Assembly: GCF_001556865.1 (NCBI RefSeq)
Contig: NZ_LSJY01000123.1
Location: forward strand, 1 to 50,303
Direction of reading: 5' to 3'
Source: Sphingobium sp. CCH11-B1
Lineage (GTDB): Bacteria > Pseudomonadota > Alphaproteobacteria > Sphingomonadales > Sphingomonadaceae
DNA: 50,303 nucleotides
Shown one piece after another: positions 27,492-40,840 of this stretch. A model generated the notes under the pieces. That model was given only the letters and a program-made list of their open reading frames with translations, searched no databases and was not told where the DNA came from. The position numbers and the translations under genes are program-made. The stretch's first letter is position 1; the number at the start of each line of letters is the position of its first letter.

Positions 27492-28427
27492 TCAAGCCAT
27501 CTCCCGCACCAGCGAGGGCATTGGGGTGCCGGCGAAATGGCATGTCAGATTGCTCATCAGCGTCTCTGCCATACGCGCGACCGCTTCGTGCGTCGCCCCG
27601 CCGGTATGCGGCGTTAGCACTATATTGGGCACGTCGATCCAGCGCAGGGGGTCAGTAGGTTCGGGATCGAACACGTCCAGCGCCGCGCCACCGAGCCGGC
27701 CCGCCTTCAACGCGTCGACAAGCGCCATTTCATCCACCAGCTGACCGCGCGCGACATTGACCAGCAAGCCACTGGGACCGAGCGCCGCCATGATGTCCGC
27801 ATCGATCATCCCGCGATTGCTTTGGTCGGCTCGCGCCGCGACCAGCAATATGTCGCTGTCGCGCGCCAGGGCGTCGAGCGCTGCGGCACGCGGCCAGGGG
27901 AGGCCCGGCTTGTCGCGCGGTCCCCACCAGGCGATCGACATCCTCATCGCCTGCGCGCGCTCGGCCACGGCGGCCCCGATCGCGCCCATGCCGACGATGC
28001 CCAAGCGCGCGCTGCCCATCGAATGGGTGCGGGTCTTCGCCTCGATCGTCCATTCGCCCGCCCGCAAATGCCTGTCGCCGCCCACGATCCAGCGGCGGTG
28101 GGCGATCATCAGACCGATGGCGTGATCGGCGACATCCTCCGCATTGGCATTGCCCGCATGCGCGACCGCGACGCCCCGCCGGCGGGCGAGATCGAGATCG
28201 ACGCCATCATAGCCTACAGTGAAGCAGGCGATCAGCCCCAACCGGGGCATCGCATCCATCAGCGTCACCGGGAACGAAAATTCCCCTGCCCAAACGGCCG
28301 CATCGACTTTCGCAAGCGCGTCGGGCGCAGGCGATTCCCATAGCACTATGACGTCATAATTGGCCCGCAGCAGCGGCAACAGGGGCGCCAGCAGGGGCTG
28401 GCCCACCAGCAGCATCGGTCGGCCCAT
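27492..28427 (-). CDS. D-isomer specific 2-hydroxyacid dehydrogenase
   Basis: This 311-residue NAD(P)-dependent enzyme interconverts a 2-oxoacid and a D-2-hydroxyacid, for instance glyoxylate or hydroxypyruvate. The Rossmann motif is LGIVGMGAIGAAVAE. The catalytic arginine is in VNVARGQLVDE, the glutamate in FDPEPTDPL and the histidine in LTPHTGGAT. The start at 28427 lies three bases after the upstream PLP enzyme's stop, so the pair form an operon. A product 2-oxoacid from the PLP enzyme could be its substrate; that link is inference. Confidence 0.9.
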   Translation of the reverse strand: MGRPMLLVGQPLLAPLLPLLRANYDVIVLWESPAPDALAKVDAAVWAGEFSFPVTLMDAMPRLGLIACFTVGYDGVDLDLARRRGVAVAHAGNANAEDVADHAIGLMIAHRRWIVGGDRHLRAGEWTIEAKTRTHSMGSARLGIVGMGAIGAAVAERAQAMRMSIAWWGPRDKPGLPWPRAAALDALARDSDILLVAARADQSNRGMIDADIMAALGPSGLLVNVARGQLVDEMALVDALKAGRLGGAALDVFDPEPTDPLRWIDVPNIVLTPHTGGATHEAVARMAETLMSNLTCHFAGTPMPSLVREMA

Positions 28428-28430
28428 GGA

Positions 28431-29756
28431 TCAGCCGATCTGCCGAAGCGCCTGGGCGAAGTCGGCGATCAGGTCGTCCGCATCCTCGCAGCCGATCGAT
28501 ATCCGCACCATATTGTCGCTGATCGCCAGCGCCTTCTTTCGCTCGGCCGGCACCGAGAGATGCGTCATCGCCGCGGGGTGACTGGCCAGCGTCTCCGTGC
28601 CGCCCAGGCTGACCGCCAGCTTGGCGATCTTGAGCGCGTCGAGGAAGGCGAAGGCTTCCGCTTCCCCGCCCTTCAGATAGAGAGAAAAGGTCGATCCCGC
28701 GCCGGTGCAATGGCGACGATAAATGTCCGCCTGCCGCGCCGTTTCCGGAAAGCCCAGATACACGACTTTCTCCACTTGTGGCTGCTCCTTCAGCCAGGCG
28801 CAGACCTTCGCGGCATTTTCGCCTGCCCGGCTCATGCGCAACTCCAATGTTTCGAGGCTGCGCAGCAGCATCCAGGCGCTGTGCGGGTCGAGGATGGTGC
28901 CGATGGTGTTGCGCATCAGGCGGATCGCGTTGATGAGCGCGTTGCTGCCCAGCACCCCGCCAGCGACCAGGTCGCTGTGGCCGCCCGCATATTTGGTGAG
29001 GCTGTAGATGACGAGATCCGCGCCATGAGCGATCGGCTTGTGCCACAGCGGCCCGAGGAACGTGTTGTCGATGGCGATTGGGGGAACAAGGTCTTCGCCG
29101 GCGAATAGCGAGTCGCGCTGCGCGACTACCGCCTCCAAGTCGACCAGGACGTTGGTCGGGTTGGCGGGGCTTTCGAGGTAAAGCAGCGCCACCCTGCCCA
29201 GCCCCTTCGCCTTTTCGATGACCGCGCCAATCTCTTTCTCAGTCGCCCCGGCCGGGAAATCGAGCCACTGAACGCCGAACTTGCCGAGGATGCGGCCAAT
29301 CAGGGATTCGGTCGCGGCATAGAGTGGCGCGCTATGGACGATCACGTCGCCCGGCTGCACCAGCGCCAGCAATGTCGTTGCAATCGCTGACATGCCGCTG
29401 GAAAAGAGCAGCGCATCCTCCGCCTCTTCCCATACAGACAGGCGATCCTCGCAAATTTCCTGGTTGGGACCGTTGAATCGGGAATAGACGAGGCCCTCCG
29501 CACCGCCGGGACGGATGCCCGTCACGCCCTCGAAATGGCGCTTGCCAGCGGCAGCGCTGTCGAAGGCGAAGGTGGATGTCAGGAAGATCGGGGGCTTGAG
29601 CGATCCTTCGGATAGGGTCGGGTCATAGCCATGGCCCATCATCAGCGTCGCCGGCTTCAGGCGGCGTCCATCGATCTCCATGATCGGGGCCTTGGGACGG
29701 CGGCGGTTGCGGCTGGGTTCTGCGCCGGACAGGTCGGCTTCGGTTTCGCCGGTCAT
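28431..29756 (-). CDS. Cys/Met metabolism PLP-dependent enzyme (cystathionine gamma-synthase family)
   Basis: This 441-residue enzyme belongs to the trans-sulfuration PLP family, whose members act as cystathionine synthase or lyase or methionine gamma-lyase. The PLP lysine is in VIYSLTKYAGGHSD and the aspartate in IAIDNTFLGPLW. Cofactor-phosphate residues lie in LFSSGMSAIATTLLAL. The N-terminal ~40 residues are a basic extension (EPSRNRRRPKAP) not seen in shorter members. I chose the ATG at 29756 because AGGAG lies eight bases upstream; a TTG six bases earlier is possible. Which reaction it performs cannot be decided from motifs. The 2-hydroxyacid dehydrogenase follows directly. Confidence 0.87.
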   Translation of the reverse strand: MTGETEADLSGAEPSRNRRRPKAPIMEIDGRRLKPATLMMGHGYDPTLSEGSLKPPIFLTSTFAFDSAAAGKRHFEGVTGIRPGGAEGLVYSRFNGPNQEICEDRLSVWEEAEDALLFSSGMSAIATTLLALVQPGDVIVHSAPLYAATESLIGRILGKFGVQWLDFPAGATEKEIGAVIEKAKGLGRVALLYLESPANPTNVLVDLEAVVAQRDSLFAGEDLVPPIAIDNTFLGPLWHKPIAHGADLVIYSLTKYAGGHSDLVAGGVLGSNALINAIRLMRNTIGTILDPHSAWMLLRSLETLELRMSRAGENAAKVCAWLKEQPQVEKVVYLGFPETARQADIYRRHCTGAGSTFSLYLKGGEAEAFAFLDALKIAKLAVSLGGTETLASHPAAMTHLSVPAERKKALAISDNMVRISIGCEDADDLIADFAQALRQIG

Positions 29757-29923
29757 GCTCAAATCTCCTGCTTCGTACGGCGTCTGATGCGCCGTTCATC
29801 CTGATGCGAAGCATAAGCATGGAGTGCGGCAAGGGCCAGAGGAGTTTGAAATAAACTGTCGCCGTTGGGTATCTATATTTCGAGCATGACGAGGCGCTTT
29901 CCTGCCGGGCCGGTCGTTCTTAC

Positions 29924-32344
29924 ATGCTTCTCATGCCGTCTTCCCTTCCTCAGATCCTCGACCAGTGGTTCGCGTCGCGCGGGTGGCGGCCGCGTCGCCA
30001 CCAGCTGGAGATGCTGGGGGCCGCCGATGCCGGTGCCCACGCCCTGCTCGTCGCTCCGACTGGTGCGGGCAAGACGCTCGCGGGATTTCTGCCGACGCTG
30101 TGCGACCTGATCCTGAATCCTGTTGATCGGCTGCACACGCTATATGTTTCGCCGCTGAAGGCGCTTGCCGTGGATGTCCAACGCAATCTGCTGACGCCGA
30201 TCGCGGAGATGGACCTGCCGATCCGGGTAGAGACGCGCACAGGCGACACGCCATCCGACCGGAAGGCACGCCAGCGGGTGAAGCCGCCGCAAATCCTGCT
30301 GACGACGCCCGAGTCGCTGTCGCTGCTGCTCAGCTATCCCGATGCCGCCCTGCTGTTCGCGGACCTTAAGACGGTGATCGTGGATGAAGTCCATGCCTTT
30401 GCCACGCAGAAGCGCGGCGACCTGCTCAGCCTGTCCATGGCGCGCCTGCAGGCGATCAATCCCGGCCTGCGCCGTGTCGCCCTGTCCGCCACCGTCGCGG
30501 ACGTGGACGCTTACCGCGCCTGGCTCGCGCCGGATGGCGACATCGACGCTGTAACGGCGGTGCTGGGGGAGGAAGGGGTCGATCCCAATGTTACCATATT
30601 GATCCCCGAAGGCCGGATCCCCTGGTCAGGCCATTCGGGCAAATATGCGGCAAATCAGGTAATGGCGGAAATTGCGGCGCGGCAGACGACGCTCGTCTTC
30701 TGCAATACGCGCGGCCTTGCGGAGTTGATCTTTCAGGAACTCTGGTCTGCCAACGAGGCGAACCTGCCCATCGCCATCCATCATGGCAGCCTGTCCATTG
30801 AAGCGCGGCGCAAGGTCGAATCGGCCATGGCGGCTGGCAAGCTGCGGGCCTTGGTGGCGACTGCTTCGCTCGATCTCGGGGTCGACTGGGGCAATGTCGA
30901 TTGCGTCATCCAGATGGGGGCGCCCAAGGGCAGCTCCCGTTTGCTGCAGCGGATCGGGCGCGCCAATCACAGGCTGGACGAAGCGAGCGAGGCGATCCTG
31001 ATCCCTGGCAACCGGTTCGAATATCTGGAGGCCCGTGCCGCTCTGGACGCGGTGGAGGCAGGGGAGCGGGACGCCGACGATTTCCGGGCGGGCAGCCTGG
31101 ACGTGCTGGCCCAGCATGTGATGGGCCTCGCCTGCGCCGGTCCGTTCCGGGCGGAAGAATTGTTGGACGAAGTCCGATCCGCCACTCCCTACAGCGCTCT
31201 TGGTCGAGAAGCCTTCGATCATGTCCTCCATTTCATCGAGGGGGGCGGCTATGCCCTGCGCGCCTATGATCGCTTCAAGCGGCTGACGCATGATGCGGAT
31301 GGCATGTGGCGCGTATCCCATCCGCGTTTCGTGCAGCAGCATCGCCTGAATGCCGGTATCATCGTCGATCAGCCCGCCCTGGCTGTGCGGTTCGCCAACG
31401 GCCGCAAGCTTGGCACGGTCGAAGAAGGGTTCGCCGCCCAACTGCGCGTCGGCGACAGCTTCTTCTTTTCCGGCATGGCGCTGGAGGTGGTTCGGATGGA
31501 TACGACCGACCTTGTCGTGCGCGCCACGTCCAAGCAGGCGCGCATTCCGAGTTGGGGTGGCACCCGCATGGCGATGTCGACCCGGCTGGCCGACCGGGTG
31601 CGGCATTTTCTGGCGGAGCCGGAAGAATGGCCCCGTTTTCCGCCCGATGTGCGCGAGTGGCTGGAAATGCAGAAGCTGCGCTCTGCCCTGCCCGAGCCCG
31701 GACAGTTGCTGGTCGAGACTTTCCCGCACGAAGGCCGGCATTATCTGGTCTGTTACAGTTTCGAAGGCTGGAATGCGCATCAGTCGCTGGGGATGCTGCT
31801 CACTCGAAGAATGGAAAGCCAAGGGCTGATGCCGCTTGGCTTTGTATCCAATGACTATGCGCTGGCTGTGTATGGGATGAAACCGGTGCTCGATCCGCAG
31901 AGCCTGTTTTCCGCCGACATACTGGATCATGAATTTGTCGACTGGGTCGAACAGTCGAGCCTGTTGAAGCGCGCGTTCCGCGACGTGGCGGTGATTTCCG
32001 GCCTGATCGAGCGACAGCATCCCGGCAAGCGCAAGACAGGCCGGCAGGTTACGTTCTCGACCGACCTGATCTACGACGTGCTGCGCAAATATCAGCCCGA
32101 TCATTTGCTGCTCAAGGCCGCCTGGGCGGACGCGCGTGCGCGCATGACCGATGTGGGGCGTCTTGGCGACCTCATTGACAGGGCGAGTCAGACGATGCTG
32201 CACGTCACGCTCGACCGGGTGAGCCCGCTCGCGGTGCCGGTGCTGATTCTGATCGGGCGCGAGCAGGTGGCGCAATCGGCGGCGGAAGATGCGCTGCTGA
32301 TGGAGGCCGAGGCGCTGGTGGCGGAAGCGATGCGCGCGGACTGA
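29924..32344 (+). CDS. Ligase-associated DEXH-box DNA repair helicase (Lhr family)
   Basis: This 806-residue superfamily 2 helicase matches the ligase-associated DEXH helicase family, relatives of Lhr that unwind DNA or RNA:DNA hybrids in damage response. Motif I is APTGAGKT, motif II is DEVHAF, motif III is LSATVAD, and later motifs include LVATASLDLGVDWG and QRIGRANHR (motif VI). A long C-terminal winged-helix and beta-sheet region follows. In many proteobacteria this gene sits with an ATP-dependent DNA ligase, an exonuclease and a phosphoesterase; none of those is adjacent here. Its stop abuts the stop of the convergent DJ-1 gene with no gap. Confidence 0.92.
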   Translation: MLLMPSSLPQILDQWFASRGWRPRRHQLEMLGAADAGAHALLVAPTGAGKTLAGFLPTLCDLILNPVDRLHTLYVSPLKALAVDVQRNLLTPIAEMDLPIRVETRTGDTPSDRKARQRVKPPQILLTTPESLSLLLSYPDAALLFADLKTVIVDEVHAFATQKRGDLLSLSMARLQAINPGLRRVALSATVADVDAYRAWLAPDGDIDAVTAVLGEEGVDPNVTILIPEGRIPWSGHSGKYAANQVMAEIAARQTTLVFCNTRGLAELIFQELWSANEANLPIAIHHGSLSIEARRKVESAMAAGKLRALVATASLDLGVDWGNVDCVIQMGAPKGSSRLLQRIGRANHRLDEASEAILIPGNRFEYLEARAALDAVEAGERDADDFRAGSLDVLAQHVMGLACAGPFRAEELLDEVRSATPYSALGREAFDHVLHFIEGGGYALRAYDRFKRLTHDADGMWRVSHPRFVQQHRLNAGIIVDQPALAVRFANGRKLGTVEEGFAAQLRVGDSFFFSGMALEVVRMDTTDLVVRATSKQARIPSWGGTRMAMSTRLADRVRHFLAEPEEWPRFPPDVREWLEMQKLRSALPEPGQLLVETFPHEGRHYLVCYSFEGWNAHQSLGMLLTRRMESQGLMPLGFVSNDYALAVYGMKPVLDPQSLFSADILDHEFVDWVEQSSLLKRAFRDVAVISGLIERQHPGKRKTGRQVTFSTDLIYDVLRKYQPDHLLLKAAWADARARMTDVGRLGDLIDRASQTMLHVTLDRVSPLAVPVLILIGREQVAQSAAEDALLMEAEALVAEAMRAD

Positions 32345-33082
32345 TTACTTGCCGAGGCCGTTCAACGCGGCGAAGGGATCGTCGCCGGCATCTTCATTCC
32401 AGCGATATTCGGCACGGTGCGCGACCCAATGCGCCATGTCCTTCCCGTAGAGTTTGGCGATCAGGGCGAGCGCCATGTCGGTCCCCGCCGACACGCCGGA
32501 GGAGGAGATATATTTGCCATCCTCGACCCACCGGGCGCGCGGCACCCAAAGCACCCGTGCGCCCTGCGACGTCGCCCATTTCCAGGCCATCTTGTTGCTG
32601 GTCGCCTTGACCCCGTCGATCAGGCCGGTCTTTGCAAGAACCCCCGACCCGGTGCAGATGGTCGCCACCTGCGGTGTCGCCTGCGCTATCGCACTGATCG
32701 AAGCCAGGAACTCGACATTGTTGACCTCGCGCCTTGTGCCGATGCCGCCCGGAATCATCACGATGTCGAGCTTGGGCGCATCGGCGAATCCGACATCGGC
32801 AATGGCGGCCGGCCCGGCACCACTCTTCACCGGACCCGCCCTTGGGCCGATCATGACGATCTCCACCCGGTCCTTGAGCATTCCGAACATTTCCAGTGGC
32901 CCGAACACGTCGAGCAGTTCGAAGCCGTCGAAAAGGACCATGCCGAGCGTCTTCTTCGGTCCGCTGGGCGGAACAGGCGGCTGCGTCGATATCTGCGCGG
33001 CGGCGGTTGCAGCCATCGACAAGCTAGGGACGATGGTGGCCGCAGCGATCAGCATGTCGCGACGGGTGGAATCGGCGGTCAT
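32345..33082 (-). CDS. Exported DJ-1/PfpI family protein
   Basis: This 245-residue protein is a DJ-1/PfpI superfamily member of the GATase1-like type close to isonitrile hydratase and AraC-associated domains. The nucleophile elbow is ATICTGSGVLAKTG with the reactive cysteine, and the oxyanion glutamate is likely in FGPLEMFG. Unlike most relatives it begins with a Tat-like signal, TRRDMLIAAATIVPSLSMAATAAA, so it would fold in the cytoplasm and be exported. I chose the ATG at 33082, which has AGGGA eight bases upstream. Downstream of the elbow, SSSGVSAGTDMALALI is also typical. The substrate is unknown. Confidence 0.85.
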   Translation of the reverse strand: MTADSTRRDMLIAAATIVPSLSMAATAAAQISTQPPVPPSGPKKTLGMVLFDGFELLDVFGPLEMFGMLKDRVEIVMIGPRAGPVKSGAGPAAIADVGFADAPKLDIVMIPGGIGTRREVNNVEFLASISAIAQATPQVATICTGSGVLAKTGLIDGVKATSNKMAWKWATSQGARVLWVPRARWVEDGKYISSSGVSAGTDMALALIAKLYGKDMAHWVAHRAEYRWNEDAGDDPFAALNGLGK

Positions 33083-33123
33083 GGCATCGTCCCTTTCTTC
33101 AGGCGGTCCGATCCGCATAACGA

Positions 33124-33650
33124 TCAGCGGGGCTCTTCCCGCATGTCTTCACGAACGCCGCCGCATCCTTTCAATGTCCCCTCGCCAAAGGCGATCTGTA
33201 CGCGATCGGACCAGATGGCATCGCTCATCCCGTCGCTACAGGGGCCTTGGGTCGCGGTGAGGGTGAAGCCGTCGCCGCGGTAGCGGATCGCCCGATCATT
33301 GCTCTCCTGCACGATCGCAAAGCGCAGGGGCGGATGGTCCGGCCGCTCGAGCATGGCCGTGGAATCCTGTATCGTCACGGCCCAAAAAGGCTCGGTGCCG
33401 ATCGCACGATAACGCATTACCTTGCCTGCGCTTGTCCGCGTGTCAGCGGATGTTTCACGTGAAACCAAAGGCTTGGATGTCGGGCGAGGCGGCGCTTTTG
33501 GGTGAACGTCACGGGTCTCGCCACTATGGTCGATCGGCGGGACGACCCTGTCCGCCGGTGTTGCCTTTTCCGACCGATTGTTGTCGGCGGGCTGCTGCCC
33601 ACTGCCGCAGGCACCCAGCAAAATGAGGCATGCCAGCGCGGACAGGTGCC

Positions 33651-33654
<4 letters not shown>
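33124..33654 (-). CDS. COG3650-like lipoprotein
   Basis: This 176-residue protein has a signal sequence ending in LILLGACGSG, a lipobox, then a flexible Pro/Lys-rich linker of about 60 residues. The C-terminal domain has YRAIGTEPFWAVTIQ, ATQGPCSDGMSDAIW and GTLKGCGG, which I recognise from COG3650 proteins of unknown function. The start is a GTG at 33654 that overlaps the tag stop (GTGA); the upstream ATG reading has no signal-like beginning. A near-perfect parS site lies inside the linker-coding part, where the peptide reads LVSRETS. Confidence 0.8.
33451..33466. promoter_or_regulatory. parS-like site (one mismatch) in the lipoprotein gene
   Basis: TGTTTCACGTGAAACC matches consensus parS at 15 of 16 positions, differing only at the last base. 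It lies about 23 kb from the perfect site in rsmG. Confidence 0.85.
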
Positions 33655-38500
<4,846 letters not shown>

Positions 38501-38641
38501 GCGGGATTCCCTATGAAAACTGGGAGACGGACAGGGGGATCATGCCCGACCGACAGCGACGGTCAATGCGCCTTCGCGCGCAATCCGCTTGCCTCGACGG
38601 TGCAGTGACGCGCGGCATGGAAGCGGATAATGCAGGTTCGG

Positions 38642-38674
38642 CAGAATTGGCCTTTTTTACCGAGGCCAATTCTG
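38642..38674. promoter_or_regulatory. Perfect 11-bp inverted repeat upstream of the MocR regulator
   Basis: CAGAATTGGCC and GGCCAATTCTG flank 11 bases (TTTTTTACCGA), so the arm centres are 22 bp apart, about two turns of DNA. It ends 40 bases before the regulator's ATG and lies in the divergent gap shared with the NHL gene. This geometry fits a dimeric helix-turn-helix regulator binding one face. The rest of the 214-base gap shows no clear -35/-10 pair. Confidence 0.6.
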
Positions 38675-38714
38675 GCTAGATGGACGCCGCCTACAGTTAT
38701 GCGGGAAGTCTGCC

Positions 38715-40178
38715 ATGTCCACTTCGCTGTTGCGTCCCCCTTCCCTCCTTCGCCTGCTGGGCGCGTGGCGTGCGCTGGACAGCGCCGAGCCTGCCTATCG
38801 CCAGCTTGCCCAAGCGCTGCGGATGCTGGTGCTGGACGGGCGGATCGGCCTCAACGTGCGCCTGCCGGGCGAGCGCGAACTGGCAGCGGCGCTGGGCCTG
38901 TCCCGCACGACAGTGGCGGCCGCGTTCGACCGGCTGCGCGATGAGGGCTTTCTCGAAAGCCGGCAGGGGTCGGGCAGCGTCACGCGCTTGCCGACCGCAC
39001 GCGCGGAAGCGGTGCCGGTCGAGTCGGAAAGCGCCCCTGGCGCCAATCTGCTCAACTGGACGCATGCCGCCCTTCCCGCCGCGCCGGGTGTGGCGCGCGC
39101 CTATGCGCATGCCGTGGAGGCCTTGCCGGCCTATCTTGGCGATCTTGGCTATGACGCGCTTGGCCTCAAGGTGCTGCGGTGCGCGATTGCGGGGCATTAT
39201 GAAAGGCGCGGTTGCCCGACGTCCCCGGACCAGATCATGGTGACCAATGGTGCGCAGCAGGGGTTTTCCCTGCTGCTCAAGTGGTTGGCGGGACCGGGAG
39301 ACCGGGCGGTGATCGATCATCCGACCTACCATAACGCCATCCAGGCACTGCAGCGCGCCCATGTGGTGCCGGTGCCGGTGGGGCTCCCCGACCATGGGTG
39401 GGACATCGACGCAATGGAAGCGGCGTTCCGTCAGACATCGCCTCGGTTCGCCTATGTGATCGCGGACTTCCACAACCCCACGGGGCGCAGCATGGACCCG
39501 GCTACGCGGCGCGCTTTGGTCGCTGCCGCGGCGCGCAGCCACACGCCGCTCATCATCGACGAAACGATGGTAGCGATTGGCCTGGATTTCGCGCCGCCGC
39601 CGCCCGTGGCGATCCACGATCCATCCGGGCGGCAAGTCATCACGCTGGGATCGGCCAGCAAGATTTTCTGGGGCGGGTTGCGGGTCGGATGGATCAGGGC
39701 CGATGCGCAAACGGTCGCGGCGTTGGGCCGCCTGCGCACGACGATGGACATGGCGAGCCCGGTGGTCGAGCAGATCGCGGCCGCGCAACTGATCGATGCC
39801 GATGTGGGCTTGGGCGAACGCGCCGATATATTGCGAAACCGGCGCGATCATCTGTTGCGGCTGATCGAACAACGGTTGCCGCAGTGGCGCGTGGAGTCCC
39901 CGTCAGGAGGTCTGTCGCTCTGGGCCGAACTGCCGCGCGGGGAAGCGACGGCACTCGCCGCGCTTGCGGAAAGCATGGGGGTACGGGTGGCGGCCGGTCC
40001 CCGTTTCGGGGTGGGCGGTGCGTTCGAACGCTTCTTGCGCCTGCCTTTCACACTGGACGAAGCGCAGCTCGAGGCGGGCGTGGACCGGCTGGTGGAGGCT
40101 GACGCCCGGCTGCATGCCCGGATGCCGCGCATGCGGGATTCGCTCGCCATGGCTTTGGAGGCGGATCGCCTGATCTAG
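38715..40178 (+). CDS. MocR-type regulator (GntR HTH fused to aminotransferase fold)
   Basis: This 487-residue protein belongs to the MocR/PdxR group: a winged helix (about residues 18-85, with LPGERELAAALGLSRTTVAAAFDRLRDEGFL) joined to a fold-type I aminotransferase domain. The PLP lysine is in LGSASKIFWGGLRVGW, and DFHNPTGRSM and DETMVAIGLDF are the cofactor-contacting segments. Such regulators sense PLP or amino compounds and usually control a divergently transcribed gene or their own. The inverted repeat at 38642-38674 is a good operator candidate. A strong terminator follows. The neighbours do not show what pathway is controlled. Confidence 0.9.
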   Translation: MSTSLLRPPSLLRLLGAWRALDSAEPAYRQLAQALRMLVLDGRIGLNVRLPGERELAAALGLSRTTVAAAFDRLRDEGFLESRQGSGSVTRLPTARAEAVPVESESAPGANLLNWTHAALPAAPGVARAYAHAVEALPAYLGDLGYDALGLKVLRCAIAGHYERRGCPTSPDQIMVTNGAQQGFSLLLKWLAGPGDRAVIDHPTYHNAIQALQRAHVVPVPVGLPDHGWDIDAMEAAFRQTSPRFAYVIADFHNPTGRSMDPATRRALVAAAARSHTPLIIDETMVAIGLDFAPPPPVAIHDPSGRQVITLGSASKIFWGGLRVGWIRADAQTVAALGRLRTTMDMASPVVEQIAAAQLIDADVGLGERADILRNRRDHLLRLIEQRLPQWRVESPSGGLSLWAELPRGEATALAALAESMGVRVAAGPRFGVGGAFERFLRLPFTLDEAQLEAGVDRLVEADARLHARMPRMRDSLAMALEADRLI

Positions 40179-40205
40179 CGCGCCGCCCTAAAAGCCATAT
40201 GAACG

Positions 40206-40245
40206 GAAAGGCCGCGCGGATTGCTCCGCGCGGCCTTTCTTTGTC
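40206..40245. terminator. Strong hairpin terminator between MocR gene and ppa
   Basis: A perfect 15-bp stem (5' arm 40206-40220, loop TTGC, 3' arm 40225-40239) is followed by TTTG on the plus strand. The position between two converging genes supports use in both directions. Confidence 0.88.
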
Positions 40246-40260
40246 CGTCAGAAAAGCGGC

Positions 40261-40803
40261 TCAGCCGGCCTTCTTGCTTTCCTTGTAGCGATCGATCGCT
40301 TCCAGCGTGATGCGCTTGGCATCTTCGGCCCCGCCCCAGGTGCCGACGCGGACCCACTTCTTCTTCTCCAGATCCTTATAGTGGGTGAAGAAATGCTCGA
40401 TCTGCTCCATCACGATGCCGGGCAGGTCGTCCTTTTCCGACACGTTGGAATAATAGGGGAAAACCGAGTCGGCCGGCACGCAGACCAGCTTCTCGTCGCC
40501 GCCCGCTTCATCCTCGAGATTGAGCACCGCGATCGGTCGCGCTGCCACGACGGCTCCAGGAATGAAGGGCGAGCGGGCGATGACCAGGGCGTCCAGCGGA
40601 TCGCCGTCTGGCGACAGCGTATGCGGCACGAAGCCATAATTGGCCGGATAGCGCATCGGCGTGTGCAGGATGCGGTCCACGAACAGCGCGCCCGACGCCT
40701 TGTCGAACTCATATTTCACCGGCTCCCCGCCGGTCGGCACCTCTATGATGACATTGAGGCTGTTGGGCGGATCGTCGCCGACCGGGATCAGTTCGATATT
40801 CAT
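40261..40803 (-). CDS. ppa: Inorganic pyrophosphatase
   Basis: This cytoplasmic family I enzyme splits pyrophosphate and so drives biosynthetic reactions forward. The signature DGDPLDALVIARSPF holds the metal-binding aspartates. The early segment EIPTGGEPVKYEFDK-like (here EVPTGGEPVKYEF) and the RILHTPMRYPANYGFVPHTL stretch are standard active-site parts. At 180 residues it has the usual length of bacterial hexameric enzymes and ends in a Lys-rich tail. It starts 37 bases after the M61 peptidase on the same strand. Confidence 0.96.
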   Translation of the reverse strand: MNIELIPVGDDPPNSLNVIIEVPTGGEPVKYEFDKASGALFVDRILHTPMRYPANYGFVPHTLSPDGDPLDALVIARSPFIPGAVVAARPIAVLNLEDEAGGDEKLVCVPADSVFPYYSNVSEKDDLPGIVMEQIEHFFTHYKDLEKKKWVRVGTWGGAEDAKRITLEAIDRYKESKKAG

Positions 40804-40840
40804 GGGTAACGCCTTATCCTACCTGTTGGGTTACGGGTGA

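Noticed and set aside
27340..27543. Minus-strand reading frame of 67 codons with a Lys-rich end (LLIKRHQKALAKAERDQ) overlapping the 2-hydroxyacid dehydrogenase 3' end
   Set aside because: No ribosome-binding site, most of it overlaps the dehydrogenase or the exported-protein gene, and I recognise no family; a short real gene in the 124-base gap cannot be fully excluded.
30626..32275. 549-codon minus-strand open frame opposite the helicase
   Set aside because: Shadow of the DEXH helicase gene; no domain, and composition typical of antisense high-GC frames.
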